A stretch of 64,000 bases of DNA from Adenanthera pavonina. Its lineage: Eukaryota > Streptophyta > Magnoliopsida > Fabales > Fabaceae. Shown piece after piece: positions 43,170-54,879 of the stretch; position 1 is the stretch's first letter; each line of letters starts with the position of its first letter. The translations under genes and the position numbers were made by a program. Below the pieces are notes generated by a model. That model did no database searches and was not told the origin of the DNA. It worked only from the letters and a program-made list of their open reading frames with translations. The DNA is taken from the NCBI GenBank assembly GCA_026686845.1, contig JAIVEN010000011.1, positions 21,128,501-21,192,500 on the forward strand. Direction: 5' to 3'.

Positions 43170-44072
43170 GCTTATAATCTGAAATGTTAGTGTAAAACAA
43201 AGAGAAAGAAATAGGGACCTCACACACTCTCTCACGTGTTTCACTCAAATAATGAAAATGTACTCGTATTTCACACTAAGTCAAGACTTTTTCAAATATG
43301 ATGCAATTTCACTCTTGTCTTTTTCCACTCAAAAATTGGTTTCTTATGAGAGTGCTAAATTAAAACCACAACTTCAATAAAAAAAAAAATCAGTTTTTAA
43401 AGTAGTGGCAATCACAAAAAACCAAAGTTCAAAATTAAAGTTCTCAAAGATCTAATTTAATTAAACAATAACCAACATAAAATGAGCACAAAGGAATTGA
43501 AATTTCCAACAAGAGAAATATGAAGGAAATAGAACAAAGAAGGATGACAATTTGTAGGAAACTGATAAAGAAAGAAATCTGAAGGAAAAACAAATTATAG
43601 ATATTTTAATGAGACTTGCCACCAAAGTTAATAAATTAAGTCAATTAATCCTCAAATCAAATCCAATCAAATAATTTTTTTTTTACTACCTTTTTTTTTG
43701 TTGCTGCTATATATATATATATATTTTGCAGCAATAAATCTCACTTTTTTTTTCAGATTTTTTTTAATTTTTTTTTTCTGCTATTTTTTTTTTGTGCAGC
43801 AATCAATCTATCTTTTTTTTTTTCAGATTTTTGAACAGTAACTGTGAACAGTACTCGAAAAACAGTTTGGTGAATAGTGCATGAAACAGTGACGGGGGAC
43901 AGTAATCGCGAAAAACAGCTTGGAACAGCACGATGCACAGTGACAGAAAACAGTGTTCGGTGAACAGTGAAAATGAAACAGTGCCGGCAAACGAAATAGT
44001 ATGAAACAGTTCCGCCGAACAGTGAAATCCGTACAGTATGAACAGTGACCAAAGCTTGATTTGCAAACCAAA
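43170..44072 (-). other. A1 leader with GAACAGTG repeats
   Basis: Non-coding leader. Next to the PBS there is a cluster of about 17 degenerate GAACAGTG/GAAACAGTG units at 43832-44050, then poly-T/A tracts and a (TA)8 run at 43709-43724, then an A-rich stretch and the acceptor-like CAG at 43179-43180. The same plan is seen in the A2 leader at 22176-23037. Confidence 0.8.
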
Positions 44073-44084
44073 GCTCTGATGCCA
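44073..44084 (-). promoter_or_regulatory. A1 primer-binding site (initiator tRNA-Met, one mismatch)
   Basis: Minus strand TGGCATCAGAGC, one change from TGGTATCAGAGC, two nucleotides from the 5' LTR. Confidence 0.9.
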
Positions 44085-44086
44085 AA

Positions 44087-45036
44087 TGATAAGTAAACCC
44101 TTTTGGAACCTGTCCAAAAAACTCACTTTGATGTATATGACACCTAGATCTTTGCGAAACAAGGGACACAAAAACTGGAAAAATTGAAAAACAGTAAGAA
44201 GAAAGACACACAAAGAAGAGAATGAACAAGAAAGCACACAAGATATGTTGGTCTAGGTGAATTAGAACCCAAGAGAACCGGTCTCTTGAACCCTAGTTCC
44301 GGTGATGCCACAAGGAAGGACCAATTCCTTGATAAGTCATAGTATTCTCTCTAGCACTCAAAGAACGCAAGAGAAAACTCACAAAAGTCTGAAACTTTAA
44401 TCATTCAAATCTTCAAAAACGTACATGAAAGTTAGCCTTAAGTAGGCAAGGTAAAATCTAACCTAATAAGCCTAGAAACGCTAATTAATTTGGACTTAAG
44501 TGATCCTAATAGGATTAGGAGACTTTAGGCCCAAACAACACTCCTATTGGACCTAGGAAACTAGTAAAATAAAATAACAAAAATTCATAAGAAAATAATA
44601 AAAATAATGTTTAAGCCCTTATAAATATGCCACCACATTAATGAAGTCACATGTTTGGCACATGACATGTTTATTTACAAGGTGGGCCATCAAAAAGACT
44701 ACTAATTAACTAATTGGGCTTTATTAATTAACAAAGTTCAGCCTATAATTAATCAAAATGAAATTAATACTAATTAAGCTCAATAATGCTTAAGTCACAT
44801 GCTATTTTAGTGAAGCACATGATCTTTTAAGTAATCTCTTCCAATGGGCTTCTGTTAATTAATAAAAATGAAATTAATACTAATTAAGCTCAATAATGCT
44901 TAAGTCACATGCTATTTTAGTGAAGCACATGATCTTTTAAGTAATTTCTTCCAATGGGCTTCTCTTGGGCTTGAATCTTTTCAAGTGATAAGGCCTCCTA
45001 CCATGCTCCTGAATTTGTCCAAGCCATCCTCTATCA
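44087..45036 (-). repeat. A1 5' LTR (family A), with internal tandem duplication
   Basis: 950 bp versus 840 for the 3' LTR. The excess is a roughly 110-bp tandem duplication of the segment at 44745-44855, repeated at 44856-44965. Twin hairpin at 44270-44331. Confidence 0.92.
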
Positions 45037-47861
45037 CTTAAACCATTAATAGACCAAAAATATTTAAATAAAAAAAAACTTGGTACTATTCATTTGGTTC
45101 TCAAGTTTTCTGGACGAATCTTGAAAAATCATGACTTAATCCAAAAAAATCGTATCAATGTGGTTCAAGTATCTAAATGAAGCTAGAAACATGATATACA
45201 AGATAAAAATATGAAAATTCCCTTTAACCTGAAAATTCATACAGTTTATTACTCAAACTTATATTGTCCAAATGGTCATTTCTCTTTTTTTTCAGGATTT
45301 TGGCCGTATATTTAAAAATTCACATCCAACTTTGTACTAAGACAAATCATATATTCTATATGCCATTAGAAAGATATATATGTCTACTTACCTTCATATT
45401 TTTCTTACATATTTATTTACTCTAGACAAGGCACAACATCAATTTGAATTACTAGGGATCAGAAAATCACTTTTTCCAGAATAGTCTTTGAAAAACTTAT
45501 ATATCTCTCATTGTACAGCTCCAATTGAACTTAAACCAATGGTATATTAACCTCAAAAGATAAATATTTTCATAAATGTAAGCCATTAAATTTTTGAAGC
45601 TCTGTACGATTTTATATCACTTTTCAAAAAGAAGTAATATATTAAGTAAAATTCACAGCCTTCATATCACTGTCCAGTTTTGATCCTGAATTTTAAAATT
45701 ACACTATAAATCGCACATATATCCAAATTTGTGTTCTTTAGCTCATTGGAAAGCTTGTTCTCTCTAGTTTCAGGGAATATATAACACTTGACTTACTTTT
45801 CCTGTTTCAGTCAAACAATGTTAACTTTACTTTCATTGCTATAAAATGAACTTCTAGCAATATAATATGGCAAAGTAGACTTCATAACAAACTCACATGA
45901 TCATTCCATGTTTCAAATCTATGCCAAACATTTCATAATGCTCATAGGGACATAATAGCACAATGGCACAGATCTAAAAGCATATACATGATTTTATACA
46001 TAATTTCAAAATATACACTTATAGCTTGAAAACACCATCAAGCATCATTCTCTTCTTTATTCTCCTTGCCTTTTCTTTGGACTCCTTTGCCATAGCATGT
46101 GCCTATCATTTGGGATACTTGAGGAGGTGGGATTGGGGGACAATCTCAGTAGCAAGTTACATTCCATGCAATTATGTCAATCATGTCAAATAAACTCACA
46201 TTTGATCACATATAATCACATTTAAATATAAATTGCCACATTGACCATAAAAATTTCGAAAGCATAATGGCTTAGAAAATGAACATCCAAGGGAATAAAA
46301 CCCCTCATTTTACAGCCAAGACCAATCAAAGAAATCACAATTTCAATATGGCAACACAATTTAATCATAGAAAGACAATGAAAGAACATAAAGCAAGAAT
46401 ATAAAACTTAACTAACTTTGATGCTTGCACTTGGCTTTTCTCTTTAAACTAAAGCTTCCTTTAGTTTTCCCAAGCTTCCTCAAGTCCCTAAATATCATTA
46501 AACACATGCTCAGGCCACTGATTTCATGGCTAATTACAAAAAGCTCTCATAAAACTCTTGAAACCCTTAAATTCTCAAACTCTTTATCTTGAGCTCTATC
46601 TTCGAGCCAACCCTTGTCTTTAAGGTCTTTCATCATGGGAAATTCATTTTTTCCATCAAATTAATGAAATTCCAACCTTAAGAACTCAAATGACCTGGCC
46701 AAAAATCTACTCCAAAGGAAAAAGAATGGTTCTTTCACAAATTTGTTTAAAACATACCATACTTGTTTCCTTTAGAAAAATCTCATGCTTTCTCTAAACT
46801 TTATTGCATAAAACCACTTCCTTTCTTAAATCCATATCCAAACTGAAACTAAACAACAAGAGGGAAGGAGGAAAACTCAAAGAAATAGCCATAAACTACT
46901 TAGGAACTTGAAAGAAAATCACTTAGAATTAAAAGGAGAATTCTTGCCTTTTTCTTGAATTTTTTTTCTTCTTTTCTTTATTCCTTTTCTCCTTCCCGTT
47001 ATTTCCTTCTCCTTTGGTGGTTTGCAACTGCCTCTCCTTCCTTTCCCTATGCTAGAGTCAGTCAAGAAGGGAGAGTATAAATAAATAACAAGAATCCGCC
47101 AATTGATGCCATGTGTCCATTCTTGAATCTTCATTGAAAAGTTAAGAAAATGTGAGAAAATATTAAAGTAATCTCAATATCCCCATGTGCAGCTTAGGTC
47201 ACGAAATTGAGCAGCTTTTTTGTCCATAAATTTCAGATTTTTACTTATTCAGATATATCCTGAACCGATCTAGACAAATAAAGCTACTTAACAGTATATT
47301 TTACTATTATTGGGACACATGTTTTAACTATATTGGGATATAAAATTATCACAATATAATTATCCCAATTGGTCCAAATATAAAACCCACACATTTTTCT
47401 TGAATGAATACTGCCTCTTCCTGTAGTCCAAACTGACCTTTATCAGGTAAGATATTAATATTAAATCATAATTACCCAATAAATATTATTTTGATCTAAA
47501 TAAATTTCATACTATATTCCATTGATCTTAGCTCGTTAAGAGCTTCATTTGGACTATAATTTTTCATATTTTCAAAAATGCCCTTGACCCGGACAAATTT
47601 ATAATTTTTAAAACTTTCGGGTCATTAGGTGTAATTGTTGCCAAAATATTTGACTTCTCTACCCCACGCGAATTATTATCTGCTTAGGGGCAAAATTGTC
47701 AATTCCATAATTATTAGGGCCAAAAATTTAATTTCTCATTTTTCTGTCCAATTGAGAAAAATAACCTCTTTGCCTTATTTCACGCAAAATGGTGTTTGCC
47801 CGTTTTTATAAATTTTCTATGCATTTTTAGTTTTCTAACATTTTAGGGATGTTACAGGAGT

Positions 47862-48964
47862 TTCACTTCTTGGGTGAGACTTTCAAATTTAGTCTCAAAA
47901 TTCTCCTGAATGTCAGCAATAAGATATCCAAGATGGATCACATTTACTCTATGTTCTTTCCTGGTGGCCATTGCAATATGGAACAGGTTTTTGTGGAGTA
48001 TAGGAATGTCTGATGGTGTGGGAAGATCAGTAGCCGGGATTTCATCTGGTTTTCTTGGAGTAAGGGTAGGTGTATGAGGCTCAGGTTGAAAGGGTTGAGG
48101 TGGTTCAGAGGGTGAAGATGGAGAGGAACTGGAATCACCAACTGAAGGACTCTTTGAGGCAGATGTGGGCTCAGAACCTTCTTTAGTGTCCCTTTTCTTG
48201 TCAACCCATCTCCCATTCTCCAGACTCATTCCCATTTTCTACAAAACTTTCTCACTGAATTCTTTTGGAAGTAATGCAAGGCCTCTCTCAATATGTAGAA
48301 TGTTGTGAAACTTCATAATCTTGGTTATGATATGCCCATATGGTAGCTGAGAGTCTTGTCTGTAGGTTCTTGTTTTCCACATCCTCTACAAGATGATGTC
48401 CACCACATTTACTAGTTTTCCATTTATCAGTAACATCATGACTTGAAATTCCCCTCTTGAAAGGTAATTGAAGCCCCCACTCTTGTTGAAGAACATTCGT
48501 GAGACAATGTAGTGAAGAATCTTGTTCTCAACACTCAGGAGAGTTGGGGCTATTTTTCCTTCAGAAGGCACATTTTGCCTTTGCCTAAGCAACCTTGATA
48601 CAATTGTGTTCCATTTGTAATTGGCTTCTCCCTTAGTGTCTTCATTAACAACTTCATTTTTAGCAGGATACTTTAAGGTCTCAATGTTCACCCTTATTCC
48701 TCTAGTAGGCAAACTTAGAATTTCACACAACAAGTCAGGGTGCAAGGCAATCCATCTCTTCCTCAATCTTACTTCATACACCTTTGTGTCATGGTTAATT
48801 TTCAAACAATTATACCAAGCACGTATAACCTCCCCATCATAATCTTCCTTCAATTCTATCAGTCCCCTATAGTTCTCTAACAGCCTAGCAGAATCAAATC
48901 TGTTTCTTACAAGAAATTCTTCTATTCTCACAAAATGAGGCTTGACTTCCTTACGCTTTTTGAA
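47862..48964 (-). pseudogene. Element F ORF3, N-terminal part
   Basis: From about 48964 in sense: KRKEVKPHFVRIEEFLVRNRF, RAWYNCLKINHDTKVYEVRL, LHPDLLCEILSLPTRGI, NYKWNTIVSRLLRQRQNVPS, LHYIVSRMFFNKSGGFNYL; a stop after VVDIIL (48386); then from 48235 a Ser/Pro-rich region and LIADIQENFETKFESLTQEVKLL, predicted coiled coil. Resembles the plant-specific 'putative transposon protein' domain found next to many retrotransposons (from memory). Function unknown. The N-terminus upstream of 48964 is full of stops. Split by LTR E. Confidence 0.65.
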
Positions 48965-50200
48965 ATCATTCTCATATGATTCTTTTAAAATCCTTATACC
49001 AACAGCTTATCTGTAATTTAAGCTCCCTCAGATTCAGTAGCAGAAGAACTTACATGTGCGTTAGCCTGAGGTACTTATTCAGGAATTTCCTTTAGCTTTG
49101 GTGTTCTGGGCTTCTTTGTTGAAATACTCGGCCCAGCTTCAGCTTTTCTCTTCCTTTCACTGGTGATTTTGAGGCATATTTTGACTTCACGTTACGCTGT
49201 GGACATTACCCTTGATTGTCACCCTTAGTCTTTGCTATATTAGTGATTCCAGATGATTTGGGAAGGTAAAAGAGGTTTAGAATTGGCCGAAAGGAGTTTT
49301 GAGAGTAGGAAATTGAATGGGTTTTTGGAGATTTTGGAAAGTTTGAGGAGTGCGATTAGAGGTTTTCAGGATAGGGTTAGGTTTTTCGCATAAAGTTCTA
49401 TTGAAAATCAGAGGATCCTTTATATAGTCTCAAGGTTATGTGCATAACCTATGGAGGTTATGCGAATAACAAGCTTTATAAATAGTAAACAAGGCTGTAG
49501 TTTGCTAGGTTATATGGATAAGGTCCTTAGGTTGTCCGTATAACCAACTTGAGACAGGGGGAGAGAAGAGAAGTTATCTGGACAAGCATACCATGTTATC
49601 ATGAGAAGTGGTTTAACAAAAGGCACACAAAATGTTGGCAGACAATAGGTTATCTGGATAACCTTCTCCCCTTACACGAATAACGTTCTCACTTTAGGAA
49701 CTTCTTCTCTAGAAGTAATGTTATGTGTATAGGGTAGGCAGGTTATCCTGAAATCGAATCACATAATACAAATACAAAGGAGCAAACAAAGTAACTTATA
49801 TGCATAAGGTAGAGACCTTATCCAAATATTGAGTTCCTCAGAGGCTTCGAGGTTCATAAAAGGTCTCATTTTCATGAAAATATTTATACCTTATGCGAAT
49901 AACCTCAAATACAAAGACTATGCACACTAGAAAATCAACACAATTTCAACATAAGGCTATGGGATTATGCGGATAACCAATTTTGAAAAGCTCATAAACA
50001 CTTACAGATAGCCGTGTTATTCCCTTAAGCCTCTTTTTTTCATCATAACTTCATTCTTATGTACAAGATACTTCATTTCATCAAATTTTGATTATTTCAA
50101 GTCAAGAAGTACCTGCAAAACAAACTTCTAGATACTCCGATACTTAAGTTAATATTGTTATTGATTGAATTATAACCTTAAGAAGAATTTCATAGAACAC
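48965..50200 (-). other. Element F spacer between pol and ORF3, rich in GGTTAT/ATAACC dyads
   Basis: No convincing ORF. At 49433-49978 there are at least eight copies of the dyad GGTTAT-N4-ATAACC, two perfect (49434-49449 and 49648-49663). The same dyad is repeated in LTR F. It may be a promoter or processing region for ORF3; function is inferred only. Confidence 0.6.
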
Positions 50201-50832
50201 TTATAACTCATTGGGATTTACAATACCCAATTCTCTTCTAATTTTTCCATGTCTATCTTCTGCAAGTGGCTTTGTTAGGATGTCAGTAAGATGATCTTCA
50301 GCAGGAACAAACTCTAACTTGAAATCACCTTTCAACATATGATCTCTTATGAAGTGATGTCTAACTTCGATGTATTTTATCCTTGAATGCATAATAGGAT
50401 TCTTTGAGATGTTGATATCACTTTGATTATCACACCTTATTGAAATCTCCTTTATCTTAATCTCAAGGTCTTCTAGTTGTTGCTTCATCCAAAGAACTTG
50501 TGCACAGCAGCTCCCTGCTGCTATATACTTAGCTTCTGCTATGGCGAGTGCTACACTGTTTTGCTTTTTGCTGAACCATGGTACTAGAGAGCCTCCCAGA
50601 AATTGGCATGTTCCACTTATGCTCTTTCTATCAGTCTTAGATCTAGCAAAATCTACATCTGTATAACTTATGAGCTCTTCTCCATTGCCTTTTGGATAAC
50701 AGAGTCCCATTTAAGATGTACTCAGCAAGTATATGAAAATCCTCTTTACTGCTGTTGCGGAGAACTCTTCAGGACATGATTGGAACCTAGCACACATACA
50801 GACAATAAACATGATGTCAAGCCTACTAGCAA
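50201..50832 (-). pseudogene. Element F RNase H
   Basis: Open 50710-50201: GLCYPKGNGEELISYTDVDFA (Asp), KSISGTCQFLGGSLVPWFSKKQ, ALAIAEAKYIAAGSCCAQ (Glu), IRCDNQSDINISKNPIMHSR (Asp), HIKGDFKLEFVPAEDHLTDI-like end (here MLKGDF), TKPLAEDRHGKIRRELGI. The usual Ty1/copia C-terminus, ending NPNEL. One of the better preserved pieces. Confidence 0.92.
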
Positions 50833-51691
50833 TGATAAGTGAACCCTTATGGAACCCGTCCAAAGAACTCACTTATAAGTGTATAACACCCAAATCTTTG
50901 CTAAACAAGGAGTACAAAGACTAAACAGCAAAGAAGAGAATAAAGACGCATGATAACAGAAGTAAAAGAAAGCCAAAAATAAAGAAGTAAGATGGATAGA
51001 TGTTGGTCTTGAGAAATAGAACCCAAGAGAACCGGTCTCTTGAACCCTAGTTTCGGTGACGCCACAAGAATTGACCAATTCCTTGATAAGTCATAGTATT
51101 CTCTCTAACACTCAAAGAATCGCAAGAGGAAACTCACAAAAGTCTGTAATTTTAATCATTTAAATCTCAAAAACGTACATGAAAGTTAGCCTTAAATAGG
51201 CAAGGTAAAATCTAACCAAATAAGCTTAGAAACCCTAATTAATTTGGGTTTAAGTAATCCTAATATTATTTGGAGACTTTAGGCCCAAACAACACTCCTA
51301 TTGGATCTAGGAAACTAATAAAATAAAATTCTAAAATAAAATAACGAAAATTTATAAGAAAATAATAAAATAAGACCTAAGCCCTTATAAACATGCCACC
51401 ACATTAATGAAATCACATGTTTGGCACATGATATGCTTATTTACAAGGTGGGCTATCAAAAAGACTACTAATTAACTAATTGGGCTTTATTAATTACAAA
51501 GTTCAGCCCATAATTAATAAAAATGAAATTAATACTAATTAAGCCCAATAATGATTAAGTCACTTACTATTTTAATAAAGCACATGATCTTTTAAGTAAT
51601 CTCTTCCAATGGGCTTCTTTTGGGCTTGAATCTTTCCAAGTGATAAGGCCTCCTACCATTTTCCTGAATTTGTCCAAGCCATCCTCTATCA
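50833..51691 (-). mobile_element. Solo LTR, family A
   Basis: TGATAAGTGAACC...CCTCTATCA, 859 bp, TSD AGCAA at 50828-50832 and 51692-51696. Between RNase H and RT of element F. Confidence 0.93.
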
Positions 51692-52254
51692 AGCAATTAA
51701 ACACAGCAGGAACCAATCATCCTCCTATATTGAGTTATATCAAAGAGTTTTCCTTTTTCAACCATGTCAAGCTAACTACAAAGGCCATAGGAGTTCCCAT
51801 AGACTTGAGATATTTTGATTGATTGAGAAAAATGTCATCATCACATTGTTTGATTTGCAATCCAAGGAAAAAGTTCAGCTCACCCATCATTGACATTTCA
51901 AACTCACTCTGCATTAACTCAGAAAAATTCTTGCACAAAAGTAGCACCAAATATAATGTCATCAATATAAATTTGTACAATAAGTAAATATTTAATTTCT
52001 CTTTTAGCAAATAAGGTTATATCAACTTTTCCTCTTTTAAATCCTTTTTCAATCAGAAAATTACTCAGTCTTTCATACCATGCTCTAGGAGTCTGTTTCA
52101 ACCCATATAGAGCTTTCTTTAGTTTATATACATGATTTGGTTTAGATGAGTCCACAAAACTTAAAGGTTGATCAATATAAACCTCTTCCATGATATACCT
52201 ATTCTGAAAAGCACTTTTCACATCCATTTGATACAACACAATATCTTTTGTACA
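51692..52254 (-). pseudogene. Element F reverse transcriptase, catalytic part
   Basis: Sense: MDVKSAFQNRYIMEEVYIDQP, KLKKALYGLKQTPRAWYERL, then the catalytic YIDD in IVQIYIDDIIFGAT, ELMQSEFEMSMMGELNFFLGLQ and a decayed end. The copia motifs ALYGLKQ and YIDDI are diagnostic. Frameshift near 51930. The fingers domain lies beyond the A2 insertion. Confidence 0.92.
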
Positions 52255-53316
52255 TGATAAGTGAACCCTTTTGGAACCCGTCCAAAGAACTCACTTTGAT
52301 GTATATGACACCCGGATCTTTGCGAAACAAGGGACACAGACTGGAAAATTGAAAAACAGTAAGAACAAAGACACACAAAGAAGAGAATGAACAAGAAAGC
52401 ACACAAGATATGTTGATCTAGGTGAATTAGAACCCAAGAGAACCGGTCTCTTGAACCCTAGTTCCGGTGACGCCACAAGGATTGACCAATTCCTTGATAA
52501 GTCATAGTATTCTCTCTAGCACTCAAAGAATCACAAGAGGAAACTCACAAAAATCTGAAACTTTAATCCTTCAAATCTGAAAAACGCATATAAAAGTTAG
52601 CCTTAAGTAGGCAAGGTAAAATCTAACCTAATAAGTTTAGAAACCCTAATTAATTTGGGCTTAAGTAATCCTAATAGGATTAGGAGACTTTAGGCCCAAA
52701 TAACAATCCTATTAGAACTAGGAAACTATTAAAATAAATCCCTAAAAATAAAATAACAAAAATTCATAAGAAAATAATAAAAATAAATCTCAGCCCTTAT
52801 AAGCATGCCACCACATTAATGAAGTCACATGTTTGGCACATGACATGCTTATTTACAATGTGGGCTATCAAAATGACTACTAATTAACTAATTGGGCTTT
52901 ATTAATTAGCAAAGTTCAGCCCTATAATTAATAAAAACGAAATTAATACTAATTAGGCCCATTAATCCTCAAGTCACATGCTCTTTAAGAAAGCCACATT
53001 TTGGGCTTAAATCTGAACTTCTATATATGATAACATAACCATGCCATTGTTGTGCTCTTGGGCTTCAAATTCAGTTAAGTGCAAAGGCTTCATCTCAAGT
53101 TGCTTGTTGATCACACCACTCAAGGCCTCTTTCATTGCCTTAGCTCTTGATCTCGTCATTGGGCCTCCCATGCCTTGTAATGGATCAACTGTCTTCCACT
53201 TTTGGATTACATGTTCAGCCTCCTTTTCTCTAATGTCCTGAGCTTGCTCCATGCTTGCATCATTCAGTTCAACCTCCATTTCTCTAATGTCCTGAGCTTG
53301 CTCCATGCTTGCATCA
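52255..53316 (-). mobile_element. Solo LTR, family A2, with 54-bp terminal duplication
   Basis: TGATAAGTGAACC...GCTTGCATCA, 1,062 bp, TSD GTACA at 52250-52254 and 53317-53321. In sense the first 54 bp of U3 (encoding DASMEQAQDIR) are tandemly duplicated. U3 also encodes PLQGMGGPMTRSRAKAMK. Confidence 0.93.
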
Positions 53317-53835
53317 GTACAAACATAGGCTAAGAGAATCCTTATTACTTCCAGTCTCGCAACTAGAGCAAAAGTTTCCTCATAATCAATGCCTTCTTCC
53401 TGATTATCTTTTAGCCACTAATCTAGCTTTATTCCTTACTATTGTTCCTGATTCATCAAGTTTGTTCTTAAACACCCATTTGATTCCAATAATAGGATGG
53501 TTTTTAGGCTTAGGCACTAAATCACAAACTTGACTTCTTTCAAACTGATTAAGTTCTTTTTGTATAGCTAAAACCTAGTATTAATCAGTTAAAGCCTCTT
53601 CAGTACATTTATTCACTTGATCCCTACATTGTCTTCGAATTTTAACTTTCTCTTGAACATCTCCAATAATTTGATCAACTGGATAATTCCTTTTATAGCT
53701 CCAAGCTCTAAAAAGTTCTTGAGATATTTTCTCATTTATTTCACATTCATTATCTTTTTCCTTGATATCTTCCTCTACATCAGCATATTCAGTTATTTTA
53801 GGGGGTTCAGTTTTATTTTCTTCAGACATATTCAA
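53317..53835 (-). pseudogene. Element F INT-RT linker and RT fingers
   Basis: 53835-53581 is the acidic linker ending NYPVDQIIGDVQEKVKIRRQ, a copia landmark. Then ELNQFERSQVCDLVPKPKNH, GIKWVFKNKLDESGTIVRNKARLVAKR, the RT start. Stops near 53575 and 53415. Confidence 0.82.
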
Positions 53836-54879
53836 ATTTTTGAAACTGGAATTAAATCATCCTCATTTTTAGTATGCTTAGACAGAGTTTCATTTTCAAG
53901 AAAGACCACATGCACATATTCTTCAATAGTTCCAGGCTTCTTGTTGAACACCCTATATGCTATACTTCAAATTGAGTAGCCATGAAATATATCTTCATCT
54001 GATTTGGCATCAAACTTACCTAGATTATCTTTGTTGTTGTTGTGGACATAGCAGGTGCATTCAAAGACATGAAGATGAGAGAGATTGGGCTTCTTTCCTT
54101 TGTACAATTCATCAAGTAGCATGTTGTGCTTACTGCATCAGCCTAAAATAGTTTAGGAATCCTTTTTCATTCAGCATTGCATGAACCATCTCCTCCAACA
54201 CCCTATTCTTTCTCTCTACAACTTCATTTCGTTGAGGTATTCTTGGGGCTAAGAAGTTGTGCTCCACTCCATTTACTGTCAGCAAATTTTGCATTCTCAA
54301 ATCCTCCACCATGATCTGTTCTAATACATACCATAGATCAACCTTTCTCATTTTGGATTTTCTTGACTAATACCAGAAAAGCATCATATGTTTCATCTTT
54401 AGAAGAAAGAAATAAAGTCCAAGTGAACTTAGAATAAACATCTACCACAACAAGTACATACAAGTTTCCACCAATACTTTTAGGACGATTAGGACCTATC
54501 AAATCTATGTGAAGTAATGGTAGAGGTCTTGTTGTAGAAACAATGTTTTTGGTATCGAATGAAGACTTTGTTTGTTTCCCTTTAAGGCAACCATCACATT
54601 CTCTATCCTTTTCAAACTTAATGTTGGGTAGAGCAAGCATATAAGTTCATTTTTAATGAGTTTATTCAATTGATGCATGCTAACATGTGCTAGTCTCCTA
54701 TGTCATAGCCAACTATCATCATTTTCACTTATTAAGCATATATAGTCTAGAGAAGGTAATTCATCTAAATCAATAGTATAATAGTATAACAGTTACCATC
54801 TCTTTCTGCCTTGAGAATCACTTTGCGATCACTCTTTTTGATGACAAGGCAGTAGTTGGAATCAAATTCTCCACCATGA
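53836..54879 (-). pseudogene. Element F integrase core, copy containing the right-hand end
   Basis: Sense from 54640: CDGCLKGKQTKSSF (zinc cysteines), LLHIDLIGPNRPKSIGGN (first Asp), VVDVYSKFTWTLFL, then the third acidic residue in RNEVVERKNRVLEEMVHAML (54130-54351), and the C-terminal region with stops. 54296-54866 is also present as a second copy at 54867-57093. Confidence 0.85.

Larger units (their letters stand above)
39992..45036 (-). mobile_element. Element A1: complete non-autonomous gag-only retrotransposon
   Basis: TSD CTTAA at 39987-39991 and 45037-45041. 3' LTR 39992-40831, polypurine tract 40832-40845, body 40846-44072, PBS 44073-44084, 5' LTR 44087-45036. It has everything needed in cis (two LTRs, PBS, polypurine tract) and one long gag-like ORF, but no RT, RNase H or integrase, as in so-called TR-GAG elements. 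It presumably moves with enzymes of A2-type relatives such as the copy at 7027-8685. Confidence 0.92.
39914..47856 (-). mobile_element. Solo LTR E (Tekay-like) carrying element A1
   Basis: Ends TGTAACATC at 39914 and GATGTTACA at 47856, with TSD GGAGT at 39909-39913 and 47857-47861. ORF3 of element F is continuous across it. After removal of A1 about 2.9 kb remain (39914-39991 and 45042-47856), with no retroviral coding. It has a GATTGGGGGACAATCTCAGTAG stretch (split around 46130-46152) similar to that in LTR D, which suggests minus orientation. The unbroken LTR part 45042-47856 is A/T-rich and I see no gene in it. Confidence 0.82.

Noticed and set aside
43709..43724. TA run as a possible origin or regulatory element
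   Set aside because: A simple (TA)8 microsatellite in a leader.
43753..44241. Overlapping minus-strand ORFs of 82-162 codons spanning LTR A and leader
   Set aside because: They cross the LTR/PBS boundary and follow the repeat cluster; no homology between frames of different copies.
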